Below are positions 1 to 12,114 of a stretch of 64,000 bases of DNA, piece after piece (position 1 is the stretch's first letter; the number at the start of each line of letters is the position of its first letter). The notes below the pieces were generated by a model that did no database searches, was not told the origin of the DNA, and saw nothing but the letters and a program-made list of their open reading frames with translations. The position numbers and the translations under genes are program-made. The DNA is from Sorghum bicolor (taxonomy: Eukaryota; Streptophyta; Magnoliopsida; Poales; Poaceae). The stretch is taken from NCBI RefSeq assembly GCF_000003195.3, contig NC_012873.2:45599022-45663021 (forward strand), read 5' to 3'.

Positions 1-437
1 GACTCAATCCTCCACAATTATCTCATAACATGCACATGGTCCGTCATGGGTCAAATTCAAAATTGGACCGGGTGTGACACATCTCCCCTCAATGAAGGGA
101 GAGTTGCATAGGGGGAGTTGCATCTCCCTCATAAAGTGGGCCCCATTGTAACTAGCACTTCTTCTTATGTGCATCCGGCAAGCAGCTTGAGTCCGTAGCC
201 ATGGCCAGAGGTGAACGGGGCAGAGAGGATGTGGAAGCCATGGCCACAGTGGACCTCTTCCCCAAGCACGCTCGTCGCAACTCACCTAACACTCGCCGCA
301 TCTCAACTTGCACTCGCCCGGGGCAGAGGACGACACCGATGATTGTGCTTGCAAAGCTCGTCCATGGCGTTCTCCACGACATCACCAAATCTTGAACCCG
401 GTGAAGAGGCCACGCTCCATCTCAAGGACGTTGCGTC
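1..437. other. unassigned sequence, no supported gene
   Basis: This stretch holds only short overlapping open frames on both strands and no motif I recognise. It lies directly upstream of a retrotransposon protease-tail fragment and is probably old transposon DNA, but I cannot assign it to a family. Confidence 0.4.
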
Positions 438-690
438 GTGACCGAGGACGTGGATGTTGATGAGGACATCATCACGTTAGACATGTCTACACCATTGTCT
501 TTCCTAAGTTGCAATTCGTCTCCAACTCAGCTGCCATGTTACCCTCAGATTCAGCAGACACGTCATCAATGTTTCGATCATTACTTATTCATACGACATC
601 GAAACGGGAAGATCTTGGATTCATTGGAAAGAGGACAACGATGCCGTCATTTTAGATCTAGTCCCACCTCCAGATGACCTGTGGATTAAT
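438..690 (+). pseudogene. Ty3/gypsy gag-protease ORF tail fragment (element X family)
   Basis: The segment aligns by eye with 48440-48680: both have an acidic VDEDIITLD-like stretch, then an SSPTQLP motif, then a shared nucleotide run through the stop region. The right-hand copy follows a retropepsin-like domain, so this is the C-terminal tail of the same kind of polyprotein. No catalytic motif is present, the frame is only 79 codons, and the fragment cannot be functional. It sits immediately before LTR-like non-coding sequence, as the end of an internal region should. The family is inferred; the homology to the right-hand copy is directly visible. Confidence 0.6.
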
Positions 691-2066
691 CTGTGTGACC
701 ACAGAAAGGTGTTGCATCACCTATTTTGAGCCAACTTGGCCATGTATCAAGTCGGGTCTTAAGCCCAAAGTTGTGGGCACCATCCCTGGTCACCTTCAAC
801 CATAGGACGCCTCTATTTTATATTCCACGCAGCCACCGCTGTCGAGACTTGGGTTTTGTTTAGAATTTAGTTTTCCATCGAGAAACTAAATCGTTTATTA
901 TAACTATGGTGACAAATCCTTTTACAGTGGTCCAGGGCTCCGTTCTTGATCTCCTCCACTGTATCGATTAGTCCTTTGGAACCTTGTTCTTGAGCCCTCT
1001 ATTGATATTTGTGTCATTCATATTTGCAATTTCAGATTGCGTGTTTAAACCTTCTTGCTTGTGTTCTTTGATTCGCTTGCAGGAAAAGCATTCTTGGCGA
1101 GGTCAATCAAGTTGTGCTTGGTTGAGAACCAATGGAGCAGTGGTGTAATGGTTGCAGGGTTTGAATCGTGTCTAGTTTGAAATAGGATCACCAATGTTGA
1201 ATTCTCCACAAATCTAACTTACCAGTTACCTCTCGAAAGATCGGGCTTGTACTCATCAATTGGTATAAGATATTTCAGGTTTACCACGAGGTATAATCTC
1301 GTTTGCCTTAGATTCATATTTCTTTATTACCTAGAGTCCACAAAAAGCCTTAAAATATTTCAATTTCCACTGTGCTATCACCCGTTTTGCATTGCAATCG
1401 TTTTCAGATTTGCTCTATTGAGTTTGTGTTCTTGGTTGAGTCTAGTTGCTGGTTTCGATTGTGTTCGTTATCGTAGTTCAACTGCACCGTTGCTATTCTT
1501 TACTTCCACCGCTATCCCATCCACTATTCCCAAATAACAAGTTGAAGCCACTATATTACTCGACTTGCCCCTACTAGCCGCCTAGAGTGATCTCTCGCCT
1601 TCGCGCTAACCTAGATAGGTTGCCACCCACTGTTATCTCTCCTGCATTGCAGCCCTCTTTACATCATCAGGCGAATACCTACTGCTGTTAGTCATAGGAA
1701 TGATTCATCCCGTGATCGGTGTTGGAGTTTAGGGACACTTTGTCCTAACTGTCGCCGCCGTCGTGTTGTGCCTTCCGGAAATTTGGGATACCTTCGGTCA
1801 AATAGGCATAACTTTTTGCTCGTTTATCAAAAAAATCTAAAATTTTTACAATAGCTTCTTGACACCATTTGGAGCCGATGTGAACTTGGATTCGCCCTGT
1901 TTAGTCTCATCAAAATTTCCAAAAAAATCAGGAAAATAAATAAAAAAATTGTCAAAGTTTTTGCACGCTTTTGAGAGAACGTACTGAATTTCTGTAGACC
2001 ACATCTCACCTCAGTTGTAGGTGTCAATTTTTGTGGTTCGTATCTTTTGTCATCCTAATTCAGAGA
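691..2066 (+). mobile_element. degraded LTR and leader of gypsy element X
   Basis: This is non-coding sequence with the character of a grass gypsy LTR and leader, and only short open frames. It is interrupted at 2066 by a solo LTR; after removal of that insertion the AT-rich leader continues at 5475. I could not define exact LTR ends or a primer-binding site, so the boundary between LTR and leader is not given. Confidence 0.5.
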
Positions 2067-2854
2067 AAAATTGTAATACCCAAAAATTTGCTCCTTTTAA
2101 AATAGAGCTAAAATGATTTAATTATGTATTTTTGTGCTCATGAAAACATAGGAAAATATTTTTTTCGTCAAATTAAAATTTATTATAGGGTATAGCAATA
2201 TTTTTGTGCATACATGTTGGTACATATGTTATATGTGATGTTTGTTTGTTGCTCCTTTGTATGTTGAGAGTGAGCAAAGTCTTTAAAATGCGTTTAGTAG
2301 ATTGATCTTCCTTATCCAACATGTCTTTTACATTCTTCTATAATCAAATTCCTTATTTCTCGGCTCAAATTTTTATTGGGAGCTTCCTAAAATCTTTTCT
2401 TTGTCACCCAAATTACTTCTTTCAATTTTTCATCCTTCAATCAATCTTTACGATCTTCTCGAGAATTTTTCTAGCTTTTTCTAGAACTTGTTCCCACTTG
2501 ACTGTGAGCACAATCTGATTTTTAGATGCTCCAAATTATCTTATTATAAGCTCTAAATACTTTATTTAGGTTCTTCATCTTCCATAATGTATCCAAGAAT
2601 TTTCCCTAAATTTTTGGAGCTTTCGGAGTACTTTTGCGGCTTAAATAATAATTCTAGACTTTTTTAGAATTATTTTATCCACAAAATTAATTAATTCTAA
2701 AAATAATAAATCTCTTATTTTCCACCAACTATCAAAGGTATTTGTCTCTATTTACTAATGGCTTTAATTTTATTTAGGCCTATTAATAAAGATGGAAGGT
2801 GTAATATCAATTAATACCATATTACTAGTTGATCTAGATATGAAGAGTTTTTCT

Positions 2855-2860
<6 letters not shown>

Positions 2861-2913
<53 letters not shown>
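2861..2913. repeat. (AT)n microsatellite, about 26 units
   Basis: An uninterrupted AT dinucleotide run inside the Tekay-like solo LTR. The tyrosine/isoleucine run in the reverse frame is a shadow of this repeat. Confidence 0.97.
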
Positions 2914-2916
<3 letters not shown>

Positions 2917-5085
2917 CAACCCTTCAGATGAAGCACACTTACCGTAAGGAATCCCCAAAGTAATAAATTTGATTATGTCGTCATCGCTAAGATCCTGGGG
3001 ACTTATCTCCGCTATCAAGTTCAGCCGAGAACACCCGTCACTGCACCTCGACTCCCTCCATTGGTGAGCATGCATCTCCATGTTTTTCCTCCCTTGTCCC
3101 TAGTCTGTACTTCCACATGTTTATGTATTTGCCGGCTGTGCCTCCGTAGCTCGACACGACCAAGGGACTTCACCGTGATGCCATGCTCAACACTAGGTTT
3201 TTCATTGGACGATATCCGTATTGATGACGACCCCAAACCGTTGGTCATCATAATATCCATACTCAATTGCATCTTAGCCATCGGTGAGAACTCAATAATG
3301 ATACTCTCTCCTCTCTTTCTCTCGCCCTATGTGTTAACTGAATCTTCTTACATACGTTGTGTTCCTAGCGCTGCCGACGTGTGATATCACCAAGTTGTTT
3401 TGCTGCTCCATTCAAAACCCACGCCTGAGCAACCAGCTAGCTTGCCGCGTCTTCTACCTGTGCACCGCTGCAATGCTACATGCAAAGGCTACAGCTAGCT
3501 GAACCATCTGTATCACCCACATGCAACCGAAAGTCACAACCATCATCATACGCAAGGGCCACATACAAGCGTAGTCATGCTGAGCTTGGAGAGCAGCACG
3601 TCCAATGACTAGCAAGCCATCCAGCACCTGTATTAGGCCTACATATCAGCGTTCCTATGTTATATTATTGTTTTAGCTTATCATATTTGGTTGTTAGAAC
3701 ATAGCCTGTGTGTCAGTGTCAACGTTTAACATGTTATATTTTTTTATGAATTTAATTATATTAACTTGACAAAGATTAATATGCAACTAATTTTCTAAAT
3801 TAAAAGCAACATAGAGTCGTCTCGTGGCCTTTTGAAAATGAATATTTAAATCAGTTAATATAACTTTAGTTATATTTTGATTACAATTTGTTTAGCTTCA
3901 TAAATACATTAAAATCTTAACTTGGTTAAATTATATGACAACGTTTATAAATAAAATATGAGTAGTTTTGACGTAGCTTTTAAATTAAATTATGTTTTAT
4001 CTAATATGATCTAAATAACTTTTTACATAGTTTTGCTTAATTAAAATAAATCAGACATATATAGGCTTTTTCTTCAATATAATATAAAAATTCCGGTAGT
4101 CGTTTCTTTTGAACCATAGCTCTGATTAGCATGCTTTGCATGTCTGTGCGATCGTAGCGACACGTAGAACCATTTTATAAACTTTGCACATTGTTTTCCT
4201 ATTGTTGGTGTAATATTCTAATTGTATCTTTATTTGCTTCCTGTATGTTTGGCTCCGGTTTGCTTGTGTGTTGCCATTGATGATCGAGTGTAGATGGTGA
4301 GCAATTCGTGGGTGATCAAGAGTTTTACTACGATCAAGATCAGTACCTTAATGACCAGTAGGATCAGCAGGAGCAAAGAAGCTTTGATCAAGGCAAGTAT
4401 AGCATTTGGGTTTTATTTCTGTGACCATGATCTTGTGACTTGATAATGTTTAAGCAACAAACAATAAAAATGACTTCTTAGCAACTTGAGAATTTGTTTG
4501 TAAGTGATAACCGGGATAATAGTGCAACCATGAGGGCTATAATGGCTCTGGGTTTAGCCCAGTATGAAGACCTTTTCTAGCTTGTTAAAGGTTACCCATA
4601 AGGGCGCTAGAGGGGCTTGCCGTTTTGGGTATAGTGCGGTCTTTGTCCTTATGTGTATAGGTTGTGCATCATTGTGCCATTTGGAAGGGGGGCTCTACAT
4701 CTGCGCGCCCAGGAAACCTTGCGGTCCTAATATGTTAGACGAACTTTTGAAAGACTTCGTAGTGTTCCCTGTCGACCTTCCTTGGTAGTGGGTTAAGAGG
4801 CTGATCACCTCGGGCGAAAGGGTAAATCATGACTCATGGGTAAAGATGTACAATCTCTACAGAGTGTTTAAACTGGTATACTAGCCGTGCTCACGGTAAT
4901 GAGCGGCCTTGGGGATTCTTGCATTAAAGATGATGATTCTTGTTATGTTATCATGCTCATTATTTATTGTTTAATGCATTACATTATTTATGTCACATTG
5001 ATCATGAGTTTGTGGGATCTATAGTTTTGTTGCTATACTTGTGGAGTTCGACATGGACTCACTCTTGCTATTTTTTCACACTTTA

Positions 5086-5225
5086 GGTCTTTTTTTGGAT
5101 GTAGTCGGATTTACTTCAATCCACATGTGTTGGGGTGGATTGGAGTGGAATATGAACTAAATTCCACCACAATCCACTGCAACACATGTGGATTGAGGTG
5201 AATCTGACAACATCCAAACAAGGCC
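5086..5225. mobile_element. 140-bp MITE, Tourist/PIF-Harbinger-like
   Basis: The element has long imperfect inverted repeats: the left end starts GGTCTTTTTTTGGATG and the right end, reverse-complemented, starts GGCCTTGTTTGGATG. The inner arms around ATCCACATGTGTTG also pair, so nearly the whole element folds back. The flanks are TTA (5083-5085) and TCA (5226-5228), one mismatch away from the 3-bp duplication of Tourist elements. It interrupts the Tekay-like LTR. The family call rests on terminus and duplication size only. Confidence 0.7.
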
Positions 5226-5474
5226 TCAGGAGGAGTTTAGGCTTGTGATCAACCAGTTAGTTGGATCCTATAGAGTGGAGTTAATACCCAAAGTTTGGAA
5301 TTACCTCCGTTGTTGGCTGCCTAAAGTTATCTATGATTTATTAAGTATGTTATATAATTTATGCATTGTCTTTTGATATTACCCCTCATTTGTAGCTATA
5401 TGTGAGACTTGGCTTCTAAAACTCATATATGGTGCATATCTGGTTTTGTCTTCAAAATCGGGTATTATAAAAAT

Positions 5475-5678
5475 ATAAAAAAATAGTGAAAAATAAAAAA
5501 AAGTTTGATTCTTACTAGTCCTTTTGGGAAAATCCGGGCATATTCAGGAAAAAGGAAAAATCGGGCTATTTTTTGTTTCGATCATCCTTTGTTTCACCTT
5601 GTTATGCTATGTGTAGACACGTCTTAGCCAGTAACTATGATTTGTGCTTTGGATAGTTATGGAACTTAGCTAAATCTA
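5475..5678 (+). mobile_element. leader of element X, continued
   Basis: AT-rich non-coding sequence between the Tekay-like solo LTR and solo LTR A. It continues the low-complexity leader that stops at 2066. No coding capacity is seen. Confidence 0.5.
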
Positions 5679-5683
5679 CACTC

Positions 5684-7049
5684 TGTTGACAGTCCTTAAG
5701 TACTAAATATAATCATCAAATAAATAAAGAAACGGATCCAAATGCAACCAACACCCAGACTTAGGGTTTTATCTAACAGAATTCCACGAGTTTTGGTGTT
5801 TGTCTATTTCTGCAGGGGGTTATCAGGAAATATGGAGGAAAGGCCCACATGTCGGGTTTACATAGAGATATTAACGTGCCGCGCAATTTTCTATCATCTA
5901 GAAGACACCAGAAGCCACGGGAACGAACGGGAAGGCGATCGGGCCTAGGGGCAGGGCGCCCGCCCTCCCCCCTAGGGCGCCCGCCCTGAGTTAGAGTCCA
6001 ATCAGGACCCGTCTCGCGGATCACGCTCCACCGACCTAAAGGATCAAGGATAACCGTTCAATCAATGTCGGTTTGATCCGACGGCCCAGATTCACTTGAG
6101 GGGACTATATAAGCAGACCCCCTGGCCCCTGGAGGAGAACAAGTTCATTATAGAGTTGAGAGGTACCCTCGAAGGATAATCTTTCCTCTACATAGACAGA
6201 GCAAAAGTTAGGGTTTGGAGATGAGAGCTCTCCTCTCATATCTAAACTAGGGTAGATCTAGATAGTAGCGAGATGGAGAGCGAGGGAGGATTGGAGGAGA
6301 GGCCGGCCTGTCGGTTCTTCCTCCGGTTGTACTTCGCCATGATCAAGATCTAATCAAGCTTGCTCATGGGATGACTCTGGTAATCTACTTCTATTTCATT
6401 ATGCAATTACTATCCATGTATGTTCTGGTTCACAACTCTTTTGAGTACTTTAATCTATAGGACGCTATAGGTGAGAGTTGTAGTATAGGTGTAAGCGTGG
6501 TGCTTAGACCTAGATTACTTGTGGATATCCCCTGTCTAGCTGGATCGTGGGGTAGGCCGCGTAGGTGACAGTTACGTTGGTCCCCTGTAGTCCACCTCCT
6601 GTTAGCAGGACGGGTAGGGTTTATCGGCCTATGGATAAGCATCCTTTGTGGTGTATTCTTATCACGTGGTTCGTCCCAGACATAGACATACCCCTTTGAA
6701 GTAGAGAAACCATAGTTATCCTCTCTATTCTTCTACCATCGCCCATATACTAGATTGCTCTACTCTCTATTCCCCTATTATCACCCATTGTTATCTTACC
6801 TTTAATATTGTTCTTATTCAATTCTACCATCTTTCCTATTTACACCTATCTATCTATCTTGGTTAAGTTAGAGCGTAGTTGGTTCTCCCGTTTCCCTGTG
6901 GATACGATAAAACCTTTAACCGGGTAAAAGCTACAACGGTATCCGTGCGCTTGCGGATTTATCTGTGTGCATATAAATACCATAGTACACTCTAGTGCCA
7001 TGCTGGGGATGACAACCTAGTATTCAAGTGGTGTTAGCAAGTGTCAACA
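5684..7049 (+). mobile_element. solo LTR A, Athila-like Ty3/gypsy, 1366 bp
   Basis: It starts TGTTGACAGTCC and ends GTGTCAACA, with a perfect 5-bp duplication CACTC at 5679-5683 and 7050-7054. It is clearly homologous to the LTRs of B, C and D (shared GGGGGTTATCAGGAAATA block, GC-rich GGGCGCCCGCCC block, CTATATAAG TATA box at 6106-6112, U5 hairpin at 6941-6958). No internal region remains. It interrupts the leader/gag junction of X. Like C, it has an extended U5 after the hairpin (91 bp against about 30 bp in B, D and E). Confidence 0.92.
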
Positions 7050-7054
7050 CACTC

Positions 7055-8363
7055 GTCAATTATTAATCCTTGTTGTTCATAGTGTGCCTTTCTAAAGCTC
7101 CACATATACTTCTATCAGCACACGTTCATCTTACAACTGTTATCCACGCTCAACAACAGATTGTTTTGCCAATTTGGTTCTACTCCTATTTGGCATTGGT
7201 AAGAACACTTGTAAGATGGTGGTAAGTCGCTTGTGATTTTGCATTCCACTTTCATCACCACCATTTGGTTCCTTTTAGTTGATAGGGAAAATACTTTGGT
7301 GTTGTCTTTTTGTATCTTCTAACCATGGCAGGAACTCTGATGGATTTTAATGATTGCATGTCCAAGGGTGAGCTTATAGCATTCATCACTAAACTGTGCA
7401 ATCTTATGAACGAGCTAACGTGCAATGATGAAGATGTGGATGCGGATGCAGATGTTTTGACGATGATGCACGCAACTATCGCCACTACAACTTCAATCAT
7501 CGCGGTATGGGAGGTAATAATCATAATGACAATGACCCTTTTGCTAAAATTTAATTTAGCTTACCTCCTTTTGTTGGTAATGCTGATCCTAAGGCATACT
7601 TATATTGGGAGCTTACTGTTCAACAAAAATTTGATTCTCATAATGTTTTTGCTGAGCATAGAGTTAGAATTGCTACTAGTGAGTTTACTAATTTTGCTTT
7701 GTTTTGGTGGAGTGATCTTTGCAATGCTAATAATGCTGTTGTTGTGCCTCACACTTGGAATGCTTTAAAGTAATGTATGAAATCTCGTTTTGTTCCTCCT
7801 TATTACCAATGTGATTTACATCTGAAACAACAAACTTTAAAACAAGGAGATAAAGGAGTAGAAGCATACTATCAAGAATTGCTTATTCGTTTAGCACGTT
7901 GTGGTGTAAATGAAGATTATTTGGTGGTTTAAATCATGATATACAAAACATTCTTGATTACAAAAAATGATGCAATTTTTTCCAATTATATCATTTTGCT
8001 ATTAAGGCAGAACATGAAGTACAGGGACGCAAATAACACTAGTATTTCAGTCTAACACTGGAAGGAATTTTTAGCAGCGTTATGGGCCAGAGATGCCTAA
8101 GATTTTTGTTGCTCCACAGCCATCTACACCTCCATTTTCTTCTACAGTAAGTAAATTGTCTAATATGCAGTCCCCACAGCTGAAGAAAGGTGCCACTCTA
8201 GGTGCTTCTACTAGATCCTCCTCGCCCAACTCTAAAATCATTTGCCGCTGATGCAAATGCATGAGATATGTCATGAAGGAGTGCCCCAGTCATCGCGCTT
8301 TCATTGCTATCGAGGATGAATATGTAAGTGCTAGTGATGTTCAAGATGATTTAGCCCTTGCTA
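7055..8363 (+). pseudogene. Ty3/gypsy gag remnant with decayed zinc knuckle (element X)
   Basis: A gag frame begins at ATG 7325, shifts near 7530-7560, and continues in another frame as a retrotransposon gag core (motifs YLYWELTVQQKF, FALFWWSDL, RFVPPYYQCDL), with further stops. A CCHC-like segment near 8245-8290 has lost cysteine spacing and holds an in-frame stop. The region ends at the CTAAC duplication (8364-8368) of element E, and the protease part resumes at 47610. Sequence 7055-7324 is leader. It is broken in at least three places and non-functional. Confidence 0.75.
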
Positions 8364-8368
8364 CTAAC

Positions 8369-9644
8369 TGTTGGCGTTTCTTAAAATACACTTTTCATAC
8401 CGCCAACATGCATACAAACTCTATAAAATATCACCAAACATTAGAAATAGGGTTTTTTTATGCTAATCAAATTCCACAGTTTTGGTGAACACATGTGTAT
8501 GCAGGACACTAGGGTTTGAGCCGCCAAAATCAAAGAATTGAAGGCACATTTAATTCAAATACAGAAGTGAATCGAAATGCAATTGGATTCAAACTCAGAA
8601 GGCCGAGGAGCATCGTCTGGGCTTTGGGCCTGGGCCAACGGAGCCAGCCAGGGGGCGGCCACCCCCTAGGGTCGGCCGACCCCGGCCTGGCCTAGCTCCC
8701 CACCGCCTTTTGCAGAGGCGGTGCATGCGAAGCCCTAGCGCGGTTCCCGGCTGCATTTTGTAGTTTACCCCCTCCCAAACCGACCTTCCACACCTATATA
8801 AGGAGGAGGAGAGGGCCTCTCATTGATCATGATTCAATCCATTCAAGCTTCAAGTCCACAAGAATAAAGAGAGATACAAGAGTAGTAGTAGAGAGGCGGA
8901 GCTTCCACTCATATCCTTAGCCTCTAGTTAGGAATAGAATAGGAGAGTGAGTTAGAGTGTAGAGTAAGAGAAGTAGCAAGCACCCGGTCCGTTCCCCTAG
9001 TTGCACTGGGTGGAAGGGCCGAAGTGCTGCCCGCTTCCCGAGCTGTACCTCTACAACCTGGAATACCATATTGGGGTAAGAAAAGGTTGTATTCTTCTTT
9101 TGTTCTAAGAAGTTATTGAGTAATCGTTATCGTGTTCTTATAATCTTGCGGGTTCGTTGTCTATCTCTCGGTAGATACTCTAGTAGAGGGACTCTTGCTG
9201 GCTGGCGGGAGGACCTGCGCAACGATAGAGTAGTAGCTAATAACGTAGACGTGGTGTCTAGGTTAGAGGTTACCCTCGTTTGCCTCGTATCCCACGGTTG
9301 AGGGGTCGACAGCAGGTGGTGACAGCCCTGTTTGTCTTTAGTTTCCCCCACGTCCGGATACGGCGTAGAGCTACACGCCAGTATTACCTGGCAGACCAGG
9401 TACGCTCCGGTGCCCGAAGTAAGATTAGAAAAGCACGTTGCCATGCACAAAACTTCTACCATTAAGAGAACCTCACTACCTAAGTCATCCCTCTCACTTT
9501 ACTCTAGGGTACACTTAGTTTAAGTCTCAAAACACCTCCGTTCCCTGTGAAATCTCGATACCCTGAATACCACCGGGTGAAGTGCTACAACGGTACTTCC
9601 GTGCGCTTGCGGATAATTGGCTGCATCGCTAAGAAATACCAACA
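8369..9644 (+). repeat. 5' LTR of E
   Basis: 1276 bp, TG...CA. TATA box CTATATAAG at 8794-8802; GC-rich U3; hairpin-forming TGCGCTTG motif at 9597-9614, 30 bp before the LTR end. Directly repeated at 46330-47604. The short open frames inside it, repeated in both copies, are not genes. Confidence 0.95.
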
Positions 9645-9652
9645 AGCATTTC

Positions 9653-9670
9653 TAGCGCCGTTGCCGGGGA
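9653..9670 (+). promoter_or_regulatory. primer-binding site of E
   Basis: TAGCGCCGTTGCCGGGGA, eight bases (AGCATTTC) after the LTR end. It has the form known from Athila-type elements, generally assigned to a tRNA-Asp primer (from memory). The second base is A where B and C have G, consistent with decay. Confidence 0.75.
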
Positions 9671-9729
9671 ACGGTTGTCGTTTTTGAGTCGAACCTAGTT
9701 GCCTGTGTATCATCTCCCATTTTTATCTA

Positions 9730-9755
9730 AAATATATATATATATATATATATAA
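9730..9755. repeat. (AT)n microsatellite in the E leader
   Basis: About 12 AT units between the primer-binding site and the gag start codon, followed by an A-rich run ending just before ATG 9773. Confidence 0.9.
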
Positions 9756-9772
9756 ATTATAAAAAAAATACT

Positions 9773-10774
9773 ATGGAGCCAAACACACTTTACCAACTCT
9801 CTGCTCCTAAGGGCGAGCTCGTAGAACCACCACAATCGTCAAAGCCAATCACAGCTTCAAGTTATGAGCTCCGTCCTGGCTTTATAGCCATGGTTCGGGA
9901 ACAAACCTTCTCAGGCCTAGATTATGAAAATCCATATCATCATTTAAGGGAGTTTGAGCAACTCTGTGCATGCCTGACAATTTTGAGTATGTCGCAAGAA
10001 ACCCTTAGGTGGAAATTGTTTCCCTTTTCTCTTGAAGAGAAGGTGAAACAATGGTACGCCCATAACGTAGGAAAGGTGAAAGGAGATTGGGAAGAATTGA
10101 GGAACAGATTCTATCTCACGTTCTTCCCTATATCTCGTGTCGCTGCCCTACGACAAGAGATTCTCAGCTTCCAACAACAAGAGAAGGAAACCATAGGTGC
10201 AGCCTGGGATAGATTTCTAATTCTTACCTGTTCTGGCCTAGACTTGTCAATCCCTAGCCACGTGTTGTTACAACATTTCTGGCTAGGGCTACACAAGGAG
10301 TCTGTCCTACAATTAGACATAGCTGTCGGAGGGTCGTTTAACCACAAGACCACAGCAGAAGGAGAAGCCTTACTAGACCTCATTCTATAGAACACTCCTC
10401 CGCTAGAACCCCTCCGCGTAGAGCCCGAACCTGAAATAGAGGAAGTCTCAATAGCCTCCACTGACAATACACCTATAGAGACATCTCCTACCATATCGGG
10501 ACCCCCGAAGGAAGATTTTCATCCTTCAGATCTCCCGTTCTTCGAGGATGATCTTTTTAAAGATTTCAGAAACACCTCGAAGTACTCATGTTAAAGAAAG
10601 CCGCAAGTTGCCACTGCTAATGATCAGCTAGATGAGGATTTTATAAAACATTCAATTAATGAACTCTCAGCTATCATGAGTCAGGAATGGACCAAAGAAA
10701 CGGAGTTATCTTCTGACCCACTTCAGATTAATACTCCAAGTTCGTCCATTCAGTGCAAAATTTGGCGTAGATGG
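9773..10774 (+). pseudogene. gag of element E (Athila-like), interrupted by B
   Basis: ATG 9773 opens a 205-codon frame. It has the leader motif YELRPGFIAMV (about residues 37-47) and a retrotransposon-gag core (EFEQLCACLTI, LFPFSLEEKVKQWY, RVAALRQEILSFQQ). These are typical of the capsid domain that assembles the virus-like particle. An amber stop lies at 10388-10390 and an ochre stop at 10592-10594, both in the same frame. The frame otherwise stays open to the B insertion at 10775 and resumes beyond B at 28123. I see no zinc knuckle. The call rests on alignment by eye with the gag of C (15307-16080). Confidence 0.82.
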
Positions 10775-12001
10775 TGTTGACGGTCCTTAAGTACCAAATA
10801 TAATCATCAAATAAATAAAGAAAAGGATCTACATGCAACCAACACCCAGACTTAGGGTTTTATCTGATAGAATTCCACGAGTTTTGGTGTTTGTCTATTT
10901 CTGCAGGGGGTTATCAGGAAATACGGAAGAAAGGCCCACATGTCGGGATTACATAGAGATATCAATGCACCGTGCAATTTTCTACCATCTAGAAGACTCC
11001 AGAAGCCACGGGAAGAAAGCAGAGGCCGAAAGGGGCCAGGCCCAGGGCGCCTGCCCTGAGGACCTAGGCGCCCGCCCCCTCTGGATGCCAATCAGGACTC
11101 TTTTCGCACACGACGTTCCACCGACCTAAAGGATCAAGGATAACGTAGTACCACATCGCCTGCTGGACCAAAAATGCACAGAGGAGGAGGTCTATATAAG
11201 CATACCCCCTGGCCCCTGGAGGAGACAAGTTTTTCATAGAGTTGAGGGGAGCCCTCGAAGGAAAACCTCTTCTCTAAATAAAATTTATTTTAGGCTTAGC
11301 ATCCAATGTGAGTAGAATTAGATCTTATAGTTTCTACTAGATTGAGAGAGTTAGAGTGGAGGTGTAGATCGGAGGAAGGCCGGCCTGTCGGTATCTACTC
11401 CGAGGTTGTACCTGTGGGATCAAGTCTTCTAACCCGAGGCTTGCTCCTAAGATTCTTCAGTAATTCGACTTCTAATTCTAGTAAGTTCTTGTTTTATTGT
11501 TCTTTGGTTTATGAGTTTACTTTAATCCTCTTCCGGTTGAGTATTAGAGTAATCATTGCTAGCGTAAACGTGGTGTTTAGGCTAGGGTACTCGTAGATAT
11601 CCCCTGACTAGCTGGACCGTGGTAGTAGCAAGGAACGTGACATTTCCGAGTTACCTTTGTATTCCATATCTCGTTAGCAGGAAGGGTAGGGTTTATAGGT
11701 GCGGGTCGAACATCCTTTGTGGTGTCTAGATTCCGTAAGCTTCCCCAATAGAACAGTAGATCATCCTTACCAAGGTTAGAACGAGACTACAGTTGCAGTC
11801 TTCTCTATACATCACTCACATCGAGAAACATTCTTTGTAGCCTAAAGGGATAGTAGCAATAGATTTGGTTAGTCATATGCACCCTTTCTCCCAGTGGTAA
11901 AAATATAAATACGATAACTTTGGATAACCTCCCTGGTGAAATGCTCACCGATATCCGTGCGCTTGCGGATCATTTCCTTATTGCGTTACCAAATATCAAC
12001 A
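10775..12001 (+). repeat. 5' LTR of B
   Basis: 1227 bp. TATA box TATATAAG at 11193-11200; U5 hairpin at 11953-11970, 31 bp before the LTR end. Near-identical to 26895-28117. Confidence 0.95.
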
Positions 12002-12009
12002 AGCATTTT

Positions 12010-12027
12010 TGGCACCGTTGCCGGGGA
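12010..12027 (+). promoter_or_regulatory. primer-binding site of B
   Basis: TGGCACCGTTGCCGGGGA after the 8-nt spacer AGCATTTT. Same type as in E and C. Confidence 0.82.
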
Positions 12028-12114
12028 GAAAGATGGTTTGCTGAGATAACTTTAAGTCTTGCTATTATCTTGTATTATACTTTTATACTTTTATTCTTTT
12101 ATCTTTTTATCTTT

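Larger units (their letters stand above)
2072..5469 (+). mobile_element. solo LTR, Tekay/Del-like Ty3/gypsy, 3398 bp
   Basis: It begins TGTAATACCC and ends GGGTATTATA, imperfect terminal inverted repeats, and is flanked by a perfect 5-bp target-site duplication AAAAT (2067-2071 and 5470-5474). There is no coding region and no second LTR, so it is a solo LTR left by recombination between two LTRs. The segment at about 4855-4915, with the phrase GCCGTGCTCACGGTAATGAG, resembles the long LTRs of grass Tekay-clade elements (family assignment from memory). It contains an (AT)n microsatellite and a MITE. Orientation is assigned from that resemblance only. Confidence 0.8.

Noticed and set aside
2770..3081. 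Protein with a Tyr/Ile repeat on the minus strand
   Set aside because: It is a translation of the (AT)n microsatellite.
7310..7768. 152-codon hydrophobic ORF taken as a membrane protein
   Set aside because: Its second half is gag read in the wrong frame; the neighbouring frame gives recognisable gag motifs.
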